DNA of 64,000 nt. Origin: Cyclina sinensis (taxonomy: Eukaryota; Mollusca; Bivalvia; Venerida; Veneridae). This document shows positions 15,683 to 26,499 of the stretch, piece by piece. The notes below the pieces were generated by a model. The model was not told the origin of the DNA. It saw only the letters and a list, made by a program, of their open reading frames with translations, and made no database searches. A program made the translations under genes and the position numbers. Numbering within the stretch: the first letter of the stretch is position 1; each line of letters opens with the position of its first letter. The stretch spans positions 39,801,521 through 39,865,520 of the forward strand of contig JAAONU010000002.1 in NCBI GenBank assembly GCA_012932295.1. Reading direction: 5' to 3'.

Positions 15683-18600
15683 AGGTTCAAACAAAGAGAT
15701 GGAACAAAAGGAATATTTTTCTGAAGAAGTCATAATTTCATTTTGAGATCTATGCAAAATGCATCTATGAGAATATTTTCTCTGAAGAAGTCATAGTTTC
15801 ATTTTGAGATCTATGCAGAATGCATCTATGAGAATATTTTAAGAAGGTGTCTTCTGTTTAGACATACATGTATTGCTTAATGTATGCTATACTTTTGTTT
15901 CCAGTGTCATATATTTTTATACTTTTGCTAAAAGAGAAATTTTTAAATGTTGACTGTTATATTGCAGATTTATATACATCATAGAAAATATTATGTGAAT
16001 ATTTTCATAGTAGTCTTTAGCTTATATTGTGATTCTGATATGTTCAACTGCATTTGTTCTTGTGTTAACACACAACTATGAAATACAATATATACATGTT
16101 TTGATGTAAATAGTGGAATGAGGAGAAGGATTTTATGGTACATGTACATTTATTGTCATATTGTACATTACTGACACTGTCCTTGGAGAAACTCGTACCC
16201 AGCTCTACAGCAATCATCCTCCTGATGCAGATTATGGACTTGTTCTATTTCATGTGATAATGTCTGTGAGCTAGAACTGGATTTTCAGGATTTAATTCTA
16301 TTTCATAAAAAAGTCATAGCTTGTTTGCATAGGGTATTATGCTATGGTACAATGTGCCCTCATGTTATTCTGTTGGAAGACTTACATTAGTTCTTCTTGA
16401 GCATATATACTGGGATCACAGTCAGTGGTTAAAAGCTTTTTATCATTTGAATATTAATGGATACCAGCCAGTCACAATGTCACTCAGAATAGAAGAAGTA
16501 AGGATGATACTAAATGGTGACCACAGTAATATTGTATCTTTAAACACTTTTAAAGGTAGAATTCAGTTGTTTCAATATCAGAATAGTTTTGTCCTGCAGC
16601 CAGTCAATTCACAGCATGGACTTTCTGTCATAAAAGGAAACAAAAAGTAGTCATGAAATATACTTGAACTGATGTGTCAAGCATTTTGTTGGGTGCAGAC
16701 TTTTCAAAAAGTAAGTCAGAATGTAGACATTTTAATTTCTTAAGTAGATTTGTTGATTAGTCTGTTATTCGATTTGGGCAGACACTGTTTACTATTTACA
16801 GGAATAGCGTTTTAGATCTAGGACAAACTATAAACCATGCAGTTCGATCATGTTTTGTACTTCTGGCAAAGCTAAAAACAGTTGAGTGCAGGTTAAAAGT
16901 TATACCTAAATTGGATAGATATTTAGTTTTCAAAACATCTTGAAAGTAAGATATACAATAATTATGCATATCTTAATTGTTTATTTTTTTTGTTTTCTGT
17001 ATATAATTCAAAATTTGTTTTTTTATGTTTACTTATTTTGAATTTGTTTATTGCAAATATTTCACTTATTTTGTAGTTTCTTACCAAATCTTAATGATTG
17101 TATGTAATATATGTCTGCAGTGATCTGTAATTTATAATCAATTAAGTAGGTCTGTTATTGTTAAATGTTTAACAGATATAAGGTAGTGTCATTGATTTAT
17201 TGTGTTTCTAATGAAAATTATTGCTTTTAGGGATTTTTTGTTGTTGTAGAAATTGCCTTTTTATATAATGTCACATACATGATCATTCATATACTTTCAT
17301 GTATCTGCTTTGATAGTTACAAATAATTAGAAGTATTTTCCCTGTAAAGCCAAATTATTTTAAAAGAGATAGTATTTACATGTTCTAGACAGGCCACACA
17401 AAATACTGAATGAATTTTAATTGTTTAAATTTGTGTTTGGTGGACATTTCTGATGACATGCCTTAATAATACCTTGCAGCTGTGAATAAATGAAAGACAT
17501 CATTATGACAGATAAAAAAAAAATGTACCAGTTAACTAGACAGTGTATTGCATCATCAAATATTGTGTACACACTTTTCTATGTAAACTATTTTTTGTGA
17601 ATAAATAAACGACAGTTATGTGGCTACAATTATTGTTACTCTTTAAAAATCTAAGAAGTAAGCTGAGGTTTGAGAGTAAAGGATATCTCTGACATTGTGC
17701 AAGTTTTTAGAACTTCTGAAATCAACAAAGGACTAAAATTCAACAACCAGTTTAATTTACTAAGAATGATTGTTTCACATTAAGGCCTTTCTGTAAAGAG
17801 TTATTGATGTTGTTTTCTTTTTGTCTTGCATTATTTCATGTTCATTTTTTATGGTCATCCTTACAGCTGATTTTTATGAGACTTCACCTGTTTTATCTGG
17901 TTTCTTTATTGTTGTATTTATATCTATGTTATTTTTTTTTATAAACATTGAAATACTCTTTTCTTTTTATAAAAACATTGTTCTTGTATTTTATATCATT
18001 TTCATGTAAAATAAAGAGGTGCTTGCCTGTTTTTTGCTTAAAGTGTTGTTTTAATGTGAATAGTTTTCTGATATCAATTGTTTTGTTCATTTTGTTAGAT
18101 AAGTCACAAACAATGCAAAGGATTATAACTGTTACTGATTTGTTTCATATTTGCTAGTTCTGCGGGTCAAAACTGATATAATGGAAATGAAACATATTCT
18201 TAGTTACATTATTTCATACATACTTTATTGTTGAAAGCTTTATCTGTTCTCCCAAGATTTGGTTTGTACTTTAAAATTTTGCTGTTTTTTTGTGTTCAGC
18301 CACTTGCAAAGGTATGTAAGTAAGTGTCAATCATTTTAGAAATTATGGTGATAAAACAGTACTTTTTACCTCTTTTATCTCAGATGTTTGAAAAAAGAGT
18401 AGTTTTTTGACAGGACAGATTCAAGTAAACATTTATCCAACACCAGAAAGTCAGAATGGTCTTTTTTTAAACAGGAGGGTCTTTTATTGTCAGATAATCT
18501 TCTAAAATTGGGTCAAGTGCTTTCCTAGGTTTGGATATAGATTTTACTGGAATGGCCCTCAGGCAGAATGTAGTAAGTTGATAGCTTAAACTTTAAAGTG
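15683..18600 (+). other. Presumed 3' untranslated and downstream region of MyD88
   Basis: T-rich sequence typical of a 3' UTR. Candidate polyadenylation signals AATAAA lie at 17600-17605 and 18010-18015. A 62-bp tandem duplication is at about 15712-15842. A 103-codon open frame at 16339-16650 is of unknown meaning and may be chance. No other gene was recognised. Confidence 0.5.
15712..15842 (+). repeat. 62-bp tandem duplication in the MyD88 3' region
   Basis: Two consecutive copies share AGAAGTCATAATTTCATTTT (second copy with one change), then GAGATCTATGCA and ATGCATCTATGAGAATATTT, with only a few substitutions. The repeat lies just after the last coding stretch of MyD88. Confidence 0.85.
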
Positions 18601-18615
18601 TTTTACTCCTTGTTT

Positions 18616-20013
18616 GCTCATCTGAGCACAAAGTGCTCAATGGTGAGCTTTTGTGATCATTGATTGTCCGGCATTCTTGGGCGTGCAGTGTGTGTTGTCA
18701 ACAATTTGACTTGAACAACTTCTCCTCCTACACTGCTAAGCCAGCTTTGACGAAACATGCTTGGGATATTCCTTGCATGAAGCTCTACCAAAGTTGTTCA
18801 AAGAATTGAATTCCATCAAGAACTCTAGAGTGCTTGGACCAACGCTCGGCGAATACCAACGCTCGGAGTAAATCTATTTTTTTCAGGGAATTGATATTTT
18901 TTCATAGAAGTGATCTTTAATTCGAGTTAATTGTCATTTTGTCTATCTTTTCACGGTTCTCTGAACTTCCAGTATCATCACGTGACTTAAGCATAGCAGA
19001 CGGAAGGGGATCCCATTGGATAAAACAGACAAAACGCATTGTTTTCTTCGCGAGATCATTTACTTCCACTGTTTGATACGCAATGAATAGAAACAATCTA
19101 TTTAATACTTTATTCATTTTGAATTCAAGAAAGGTTCTTTGCATAATTACAAAAAATTTCTTTTTAAAAGGTTGCCGGTCAGGTCAGCTACGGTACGCCA
19201 AGCATTGGTACAATTTTGTGCAAACCGCATACTCGGTCTATTTAGAGCCTGCCCTATTGTTTACGTCACGGTTGTTTCACATTGGGAAACTTCATAAGGA
19301 TCTAGCAAAGTTTACTCTTGAATATAATTAGTTCATACCATGAATGAGTAATTGGTTTAGTCTGTTCAAAGAAATTCCTTTGGTTTTACGCCGAGCATTG
19401 GTCTGACCACTCTAGTTACTATGGCAGCAGAAAGGAAAAACTTTGAAAATCTTCCTGTCTGAAACCACAAGGCCCTGAGCCTTCGGATTTGCAATGTAGC
19501 ATTTCTAGTGGATCTCTACCAAATTTGTTCAAATTATACCCCTGGGGTCAAATTTGGTTCCCCCCTCGGGGTCAATTGATTTTACATAGGCTTATATAGG
19601 GAAAACATTAAAAAATCTTCTTGTCTGATTTTTGGAATGAAGCACCAGCTCAAGGTTCTCTACCAAGATTGTTCAGATTAAAACCCTTGGGTCATAAATG
19701 ACCCAGCCCAAGGGACACTTCATTTTACATAGGCTTATAAAGGGAAGTCTTAAAAAATCTACTTTTCTGAGACCACACAGCCTAGAACTTAGGTATTTTG
19801 CATAGAGCATCAGCTAGAGGTCCTCTACCAAGTTTGTTCAAATTATGCCCCTTGGGTGAAAATTGGCTGCACCCTGGGGGTAACCTTAATTCATAAACAT
19901 TTGTAGATTCATATAGGGGGAATCTTAAAAAAGCTTCTGATGTTTGCTCAACAGCAGTCTGAAAGCCAAAGTATTCAAGTGAGCAATCCAGGGCCATCAT
20001 GGCCCTCTTGTTT
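18616..20013 (+). mobile_element. Repeat family A: array-bearing element, copy 1
   Basis: Starts with the near-palindrome GCTCATCTGAGC and a short GTCCGG segment. It then carries several diverged ~160-bp units built around CTTCTTGTCTGAAACCACAA, CTCTACCAAGTTTGTTCAAA and CCCCTGGGGTCAAATTTGG. It ends with GGGCCATCATGGCCCTCTTG at about 19991-20010. GCTCACCTGA-type starts and (T)CAGGTGAGC-type ends are inverted relative to each other in the better copies. The end hairpin followed by CTTG resembles the ends of Helitron-like elements such as the pearl elements described in bivalves; that link is inference. The copy also contains an unrelated segment (about 18840-19420). Confidence 0.7.
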
Positions 20014-20059
20014 AAATTATTTTGATTACTGTACTGGTCATGTTACAACTCTATTTTTA

Positions 20060-20837
20060 TGCCCCCACAAAGTGGGGTGCATATAGCGTTGCACTTGTCC
20101 GTCCGTCCATACGTACGTCTGTCTGTACGTCCCGAAATCTTGTGAACGCAACTCCTCTTAAACCGGATGGCAGATTTTGCTTAAACTTCCAGGGATGAAC
20201 AACCTTAATGTGTAGATGATAGTAAAGGAAGGAATTTTCGCTGCGACCAAATTTAACAGAATTATGGCCCTTTGTTGATTTTTTCACTATATACTATGTA
20301 GAAATTTTGTGAACGCAACTCCTCTTAAACCGGATGGCAGATTTTGCTTAAACTTCCAGGGATGAACAACCTTAATGTGTAGATGGTAGTAAAGGAAGGA
20401 ATTTTTGCTGCGACCAAATTTAACAGAATTATGGCCCTTTGTTGATTTTTTCACTATATACTATGTAGAAATTTTGTGAACGCAACTCCTCTTAAACCGG
20501 ATGGCAGATTTTGCTTAAACTTCCAGGGATGAACAGCTTTATTGTGTAGATGGTAGATAAGGAAGGAATTTTTGCTGTGACCATATTTAACAGAATTATG
20601 GCCCTTTGTTGATTTTTTCACTATATACCATATAAATAATTGAACATATAAATTTTACATTTGTAATTTAATTTAACATGTACATAAGGTTACCTGTAGA
20701 TCATTTTAGGTATATGTACAGAAATGAAACAGTGGAATGAAGATGGAAAAAGTATAAACGAAATGAAGCTGCTCTTGTTTACGAGCACATCTGCACAGTG
20801 GGGGCATCCGTGTCCTTTGGACACAGTTCTAGTTTTA
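20060..20837 (+). mobile_element. Repeat family B: element with three 167-bp tandem units
   Basis: Starts TGCCCCCACAAAGTGGGGTG with a GTCCGTCCGTCC leader and ends GTGGGGGCATCCGTGTCCTT then TGGACACAGTTCTAG. Inside are three units of 167 bp beginning at about 20141, 20308 and 20475, each opening TGTGAACGCAACTCCTCTTA. The first two differ at only a few bases, so the amplification is recent. The ends can pair through CCCCAC/GTGGGG. No coding capacity is seen. Confidence 0.8.
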
Positions 20838-21153
20838 AGCTGATTTTTGCTAAAAAGAAGCAGATTTAAAATTTCAGTTTTGGTCTCTGTTGAATTCATT
20901 ACTTGTAAATTCATTTCTTTCGATTCATATTGAGTTAATCAAGTGAGTTTATCACGTCTTAAAGTAACATGGTCCATTTACTAGTAAGTTAAGATTATTC
21001 CTTGTTAAAGTTTTAGATATTTGTTAAAATTGAGCTAAAATCTGAATTCTTTGTATTACACATATTCTATGTGGGAATATATGTTTTCTTAGAATGAATA
21101 ATATATATAGAATTATATTGGCCATTTAAACACAAAATATTTTTTCTTTATTA

Positions 21154-22583
21154 GCTCACCTGAGCACAAGGGTAGGTGACTGTCCGTTGTCTGTCGTCCA
21201 TTGTCAGTTTTTTCCCTGAAGTGATATCTTCTCATAAACCACTGGGCTAATTTTAACAAAACTTCATAGGAACTTTCACAGTTGGTCCTTTTTCAAATTT
21301 CTTAAAATTAAATGGTTCCATTCAGAAATCTGGTTGCCATAATGGCCTGTATGTCTGTATGGAAAACTTTGAAAATCTTCTGTTCAGAAACCACCAGCCC
21401 AGTTTCAAAGTAATTTCACTCAAAAAAAAATTCCTTAGGTGGCCCTTTATCAAATGTCTTCAGGGCATTTGTGTTTTAAAAAAACATGGCACAGCTTATT
21501 TTTACTAAATGACTATATATGGAAAATTTTGAAAATTGCACTTTCAGAAACCGCCAGTTAAATTTCAAAATAATTTCACAAAAATTTTCCTTAGGTAGCC
21601 CTTTATCAGATTTCTTAAAGTCACATGAGTCCCTTAAAGACATGGCCTACAGAGGGCAAGGCCTATTTCACTATATTTCTATACAGAAAACTTTGAAAAT
21701 ATTCTCAGAAACTGCCAGTTAAATTTCAAAATAATTTCACTACAAAATCCTTCAAGCCTTTTAGGTCCCTTAAAAAACAAGCTCTACTGAAGGCAGGACC
21801 TTTTTCCACTTTATGACTATATGGAAGTGTTATATAATCTTCTCCTCAGAAACCACCTGCACACTTTCTAAATGATTTTTTTAAAATGTTCCTTACTATG
21901 CCCATTATCAAATTCCTTCAAGTCATTTTGTCCCTTTAAAAACCTGGCCTACAAAGGGAAGGGCATGTTTTGGTATACTTGTACATTTATTTGGCATACT
22001 TTGGCTGTATGGTATACTGAGCATCTTCTCTTCAGAAACCACTGGCATGATTTCAAAATAATATAACAAATGTTTCTTATATATCCCTTATTCAATTCCT
22101 TCATGTCATGTTAGTTTATAAAAAAAAAAAAAATTGGCTGATGGGGTCGGGCAATTTTTCAGTATACCTCTATATAGAAAACTTTGAAAATCATCTTCTG
22201 AGAAACCATTTGCACAGTTTCAAAATAGTTATCCACATATCCTCCTTGGTTGACCTTTTATCAAATTCCATTAGTAATGTTGGTTAGGGTTAGGGTGTTC
22301 CTCTGGTTGCCTTTTATAAAATCCCTTGGAGCCATGTTGGTTGGTTACAAAAATTTGATAGTAGTTTTGCAAGTTTTAACTATATTTCAATATGGAAAAC
22401 TCTTAAGATCTCCTCAAAAACCCTTGTCCAACTTTCAAAGTTATTTCACAGAAATATTCCTTTGGTGAACTTTATCATATTTGTTTGTGTTAGGTTCTAT
22501 TTTTGGAAGAAACAGCAAGGCAAAATCAAACAATATCTACAATGATTCTCAGATGAGCGATGAAGGGACATCATGGCCCTCTA
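21154..22583 (+). mobile_element. Repeat family A, copy 2 (old)
   Basis: Begins GCTCACCTGAGCACAAGG and ends with a decayed GGGACATCATGGCCCTC near 22565-22582. It contains about seven diverged units recognisable by GAAAACTTTGAAAATCTTC and CAGAAACCACC. It is much more diverged from copies 5 and 6 than they are from each other. Confidence 0.75.
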
Positions 22584-22789
22584 TTAATAAATGTGATTGT
22601 TTTCTAATGTTTTTACATATATGTGAATGGATCAATCAAAGAGAAGAGAAAGTAAAATATCTTTACAAAAAATGTATATATACAATGTACATGTCAGTAA
22701 TATATGATAAGAGAGTCAATAAATTCTTCTACTTTTGCAAAGGAAATTTTATTTATTGTATTTATTGTTAACCTCTAGCTGTTGCCTGC

Positions 22790-22995
22790 CTCTGTGGTCT
22801 AGTGGTTAATTTTGCTGACTTGTGATCAAGCCTGTCACTGGTTGGACCTCTGCTACTACCATGACCATGTATATGAGAAAGTCAGCCTGTGGATGTCTTA
22901 TACTTGCCTCCCAGTCTACTAGGGTGAGCTGAAATGCTTGCCAGATATAAACCTGACTTTTAAGGAGTATTACACTACAAAATAAACTAACCAAA
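22790..22995 (+). mobile_element. tRNA-derived SINE, related to the one in MyD88 intron 4
   Basis: TCTGTGGTCTAGTGGTTAAT is an A-box-like start; the B box has decayed (GGTTGGACCTC). The body includes CCTCCCAGTCTACTAGGGTG, matching the 14.1-kb element. It is old and short. Confidence 0.6.
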
Positions 22996-23169
22996 TCAAG
23001 CTTTAATTTAACATATCAATTCTTGAAAGTCTCTGGAATTACTATTCTGAATATTGTCATGGCCTAGTTTCCATCCACCCAATATACAGGTCAGCTTTGT
23101 CTGATTGTTTATTATTGTATAATGTTTGTCAGCAGGTTACAAAATGTACAATTTATTCATAACTTTTAG

Positions 23170-24240
23170 GCTCACCTGAGCATGTAGTGCTCATGTGAGC
23201 TTTCTAGAATTGATGGCTGTCGGTGTGTTGTCCACAGTTGGGTTGTCAACACTCTAAATGCCACTTTTTTATCCCAACTGTCGAGAACTTTATAAGAATG
23301 CTTGTCTGTATGCGATTTTGGTCAAGTTTGAATATAGGTCATGTAGTGCAAAGACTAGGTCAGTAAGTCAAATTTTAAAAAAAAAATTGTAAACACAAGG
23401 CCACATTTTTGCCCCAACAATCATAAAACTTTGTTAGAATAATTGTCTCTGCGATAACTCAGTCAAGTTCAAACAAAGGTCATGTAGGACTGTAAACTAG
23501 GTCACTAGGTCTAATAATTCCCGTAGGGTTAGTTATGGCCCCGCCCAGGGGTTCACTTGATTTCTTATAGGCTTATATATGGAAAACTTAAAAAAAAACA
23601 CTAGGCCTTGGGCTTAGATATTTGCTTGGAGGTTCAGTCAGAAGTCATTACCTAGAGTGTTCAATTTATATCCCTGTAATTAATCACCCTATCCCAGTGG
23701 TCACTTGATTAAACATAAGCTTATATTGGGAAGATTTTTTTAAAAAAAAGAAATTTTGTCTTTTAAAAACAAGGTGTGGGGCATTGATATTTTGCATGGA
23801 GGTTCAACATGAGGTCTTCTATGTGATTGTTTTTTATGTCCCTGGGGTCAATAATCACCCTGTCCTGGGGTTCATTTGATTTCAAGTAGGTTAATATAGG
23901 AAAGAATTCAAAAATCCTTATGTTTGGAACCACCAGGCTTTAGCGTAAGATATTTTGCATGGAGGGCTTAACTATATGTCATATATAGCAAGATTGTTCA
24001 CTTTTTGCTCCAGGGTCATTAATCATGCACCCTGCCCTAGGGGGTCACTTAATTTTACATAAGCTTACACAAGTAAAAAAATATAAAAAAAACCTTGTCT
24101 TTAACCACTAGATTTAGGGTTTAGATATATTTTGCATGGAGGTTCAACAAGAGGCCCTCTTACAAGATTGTTAAATTAAGTGCCTTTGGGTCATAAATGG
24201 CTCTGTCCCATCTTATTTGGTTAAATATGGAAGAGTAGAA
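23170..24240 (+). mobile_element. Repeat family A, copy 3 (degraded, end not found)
   Basis: Starts GCTCACCTGAGCATGTAGTG. Several weak units follow, with phrases such as TTTTGCATGGAGGTTCAAC and a CCTGGGGTCA-like block. No GGCCATCATGGCC end was found, so the right border is approximate. Confidence 0.6.
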
Positions 24241-24504
24241 AATTCTTCTTGTTTTTTATATACTTCATACACAGAAGGAAACTAAACTAAAACTAAAAAT
24301 CCACTGAAATCTTAGTCCATTATTTAACTTTGTCATTGAGCTTTATGTGACCTTGGCTTTTAATTTGACCAACTGACCTACTGGTTTTGCAGCTACAGCA
24401 CTTGAACAATATTTTTAAACTTGCATGCAGATTTCAGCTTTGACCATAGCCAAATTGACCTTAGCTACTGATCATTTTACTGTTTTTGAAGTTGAGTCTA
24501 TGAA

Positions 24505-24541
24505 ATCAGGGTCTTTCAAATTCTATTTGAAAGACCCTGAT
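24505..24541. repeat. 17-bp perfect inverted repeat with 3-nt loop
   Basis: ATCAGGGTCTTTCAAAT, then TCT, then its exact complement ATTTGAAAGACCCTGAT. It lies near AAGGTCA-type repeat sequence. No transcript evidence is visible. Confidence 0.9.
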
Positions 24542-24863
24542 GAAATTTATAAATTTTAAAGGAATTTTCATGTCCATATTTTTAACTTGTCCTTGACCTT
24601 TTTCTGACTTGACTTTAACTTGACCTACTAACAACTTTCTTTTTTCCAATGTTATGCCTTTTGTTAATGTTAAAAGAGACACAATCAACCTTTCAATTTG
24701 CAACGGTCATGCAATATTGCATAAAAACTGATAACGAGTTCGCAACATATTATACAATGTACCCACTGGCACCAGAGTCTTTAAATTCATAAAATGAATG
24801 AAATAATACTCCTTTCACAAAAATCACCCAAAATATTATCAAGACTTTTTTTTTCTGACACAT

Positions 24864-24910
24864 CCCCGCCCACACTATTATATGAATTATATATGATAGT
24901 GTGGGCGGGG
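24864..24910. repeat. GC-rich 15-bp perfect inverted repeat
   Basis: CCCCGCCCACACTAT (24864-24878) and ATAGTGTGGGCGGGG (24896-24910) pair perfectly around a 17-base AT-rich loop that is itself partly self-complementary. It is unusually GC-rich for its surroundings. Confidence 0.9.
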
Positions 24911-25412
24911 TAGCCTAATTAATTAAGCTGAAATGGGTGCATTTAAAAGAATTAGTTCTGTTATTTCCTAAGATAAACCAATCAATACAGCGGGAAAAAA
25001 ACTTTGACCAGGTTGAAATAAGTGTTGTTATTTCTTTTATTTGAAGCTTATCTTTAAAATTCTTGAGCTAGATTTGAATTAACTGCTGTGTAAAAGCATC
25101 TTGTTTACAATAATTATTAAATATTTGACGATGGGTATCTTGAGATAGATAATTTTATCTACATGTGTTTTCGGATACTGTTGTGTTTACGGATAATTAA
25201 AGCAGCTCACAGTTGGTCGTTGCCCTAGAATTTGATTTTAACTATCTGTGTGTATTACGTATATTAATGTCCAACTACAAATGCATTGTCACTTAGTGCA
25301 ATATTTCATGATTGTAAAAGAAATGGGTAGTTTCTCGATCATGCATACATGCCAGTAGCTTAAGGACCATCTATATAATAAAGAGCCCTGGCGCACAATT
25401 TGTTGGGCTAGT

Positions 25413-25460
25413 CTTCAGCGTACACGATTTATATACTGTTACAGGACGTGTACGCTGAAG
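25413..25460. repeat. 14-bp perfect inverted repeat with 20-nt loop
   Basis: CTTCAGCGTACACG (25413-25426) and CGTGTACGCTGAAG (25447-25460) are exact complements. The arms could be ends of a tiny element or an RNA hairpin; nothing in the sequence decides. Confidence 0.9.
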
Positions 25461-25581
25461 TCAACGCCGTAGGGAAAGTCTACCAATAATCGTGCCAGGA
25501 ATCTGACACTTTCGCATCCATTCATCAAGCATGCCATTGAGTAAAGTGAAGCATATCCCGATAGAATTAGGGGCTGAGTGT

Positions 25582-26081
25582 GTAATTATCGATCAACAAG
25601 TTGTACACGCCTGATTGACATGACCGTTGGAACGGTGTTTTTGATTGGCCGATCATTTTACAATCATCCAATGAAAATAACAGTTACAAAAAGCGGCGAA
25701 GCTTTGATAAAGTGAGCAGTTTGTTTACATGTGAAAATGGAGTTGCAATTTTCTTTAAAAACTAGCCGCGGATTCAGCCACGGGCTTCAGCCCCCCATCT
25801 CGGCCCAAAGATACGTTTTCTAGCTGGGCTGGTATATTTTAATGCATTTATGGTCCGTAGTTTATTCAGTTGTCAAAGCAGTTAATTGCTATCATCAAAT
25901 TGTTAATCTCTTGCCTGGGGGTAATTATGGATCAACAAGTTGTACACACCTGATTGACATTTTTGACCGATCATTTTATAATCATCCAATGAAAATAACA
26001 GTTACAAAAAGCGGCGAAGCTTTGATAAAGAGAGCAGTTTGATTACATGTGAAAATGGAGTTGCAATTTTCTTTAAAAACT
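25582..26081 (+). repeat. Direct repeat pair, about 180 and 160 bp, 339 bp apart
   Basis: Copies at 25582-25763 and 25921-26081 share GATCAACAAGTTGTACAC, then ATCATCCAATGAAAATAACA, GTTACAAAAAGCGGCGAAGC and GAAAATGGAGTTGCAATTTT. The second copy lacks about 21 bases near its centre. The intervening 157 bp are unrelated. This may be a segmental duplication or a pair of short terminal repeats of a mobile element; no coding sequence lies between them. Confidence 0.85.
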
Positions 26082-26339
26082 GATAGTTTCTGGCCAGATT
26101 GCGGCTATGAATTATGAATTTTAAACTTGAATATAAGCATGCTTTATGTGAAATTTCATAGGGACTATTTGTCAATTTGTAATTTGTAGTTCTCAGCAGA
26201 TGAATTATCTTGATTTTTGTTTTAGCATTTATATCTGAGTACTAAAGATTTATAAAGTTGTATATCATCTTGTTGTCTGTTGTTTGGTAATCTGTGCTAT
26301 AATAAATGCAACAAAAGGCCCAAAAATGCACCAGAATGC

Positions 26340-26495
26340 ACCATTTTAGACCTTCAATTTTCAAATTTTCCAGGGGGAGGCCCCCCGTACCCCCACCAAC
26401 GGTAGGGGACACCCCTCCTGTTCCCACCCCAATGTGGTTCTACCCTTCATGTCAGCCCCCCCAGGGAGCCCTATTCTGTATCCGCCCCTGATATA
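26340..26495. repeat. GC-rich dispersed repeat fragment
   Basis: A sudden GC-rich segment in AT-rich surroundings: TTTTCCAGGGGGAGGCCCCC, then a CCCCCACCAACGGTAGGGGA block and TCAGCCCCCCCAGGGAGCCC. Its composition and phrases are those of a dispersed invertebrate repeat. The overlapping open frames on both strands are by-products of base composition. Confidence 0.5.
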
Positions 26496-26499
26496 TAGA

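Larger units (their letters stand above)
24241..25580. other. Intergenic stretch with three strong hairpins
   Basis: No gene was recognised. Three perfect inverted repeats stand out: 24505-24541, 24864-24910 and 25413-25460 (listed separately). Between them the sequence is AT-rich. Confidence 0.6.

Noticed and set aside
16339..16650. 103-codon open frame in the MyD88 3' region
   Set aside because: No recognisable domain, no splice context and no supported start; kept only as a remark.
22284..22295. Two TTAGGG units, telomere-like
   Set aside because: Only two copies inside an old repeat; too short for a telomeric or interstitial telomere tract.
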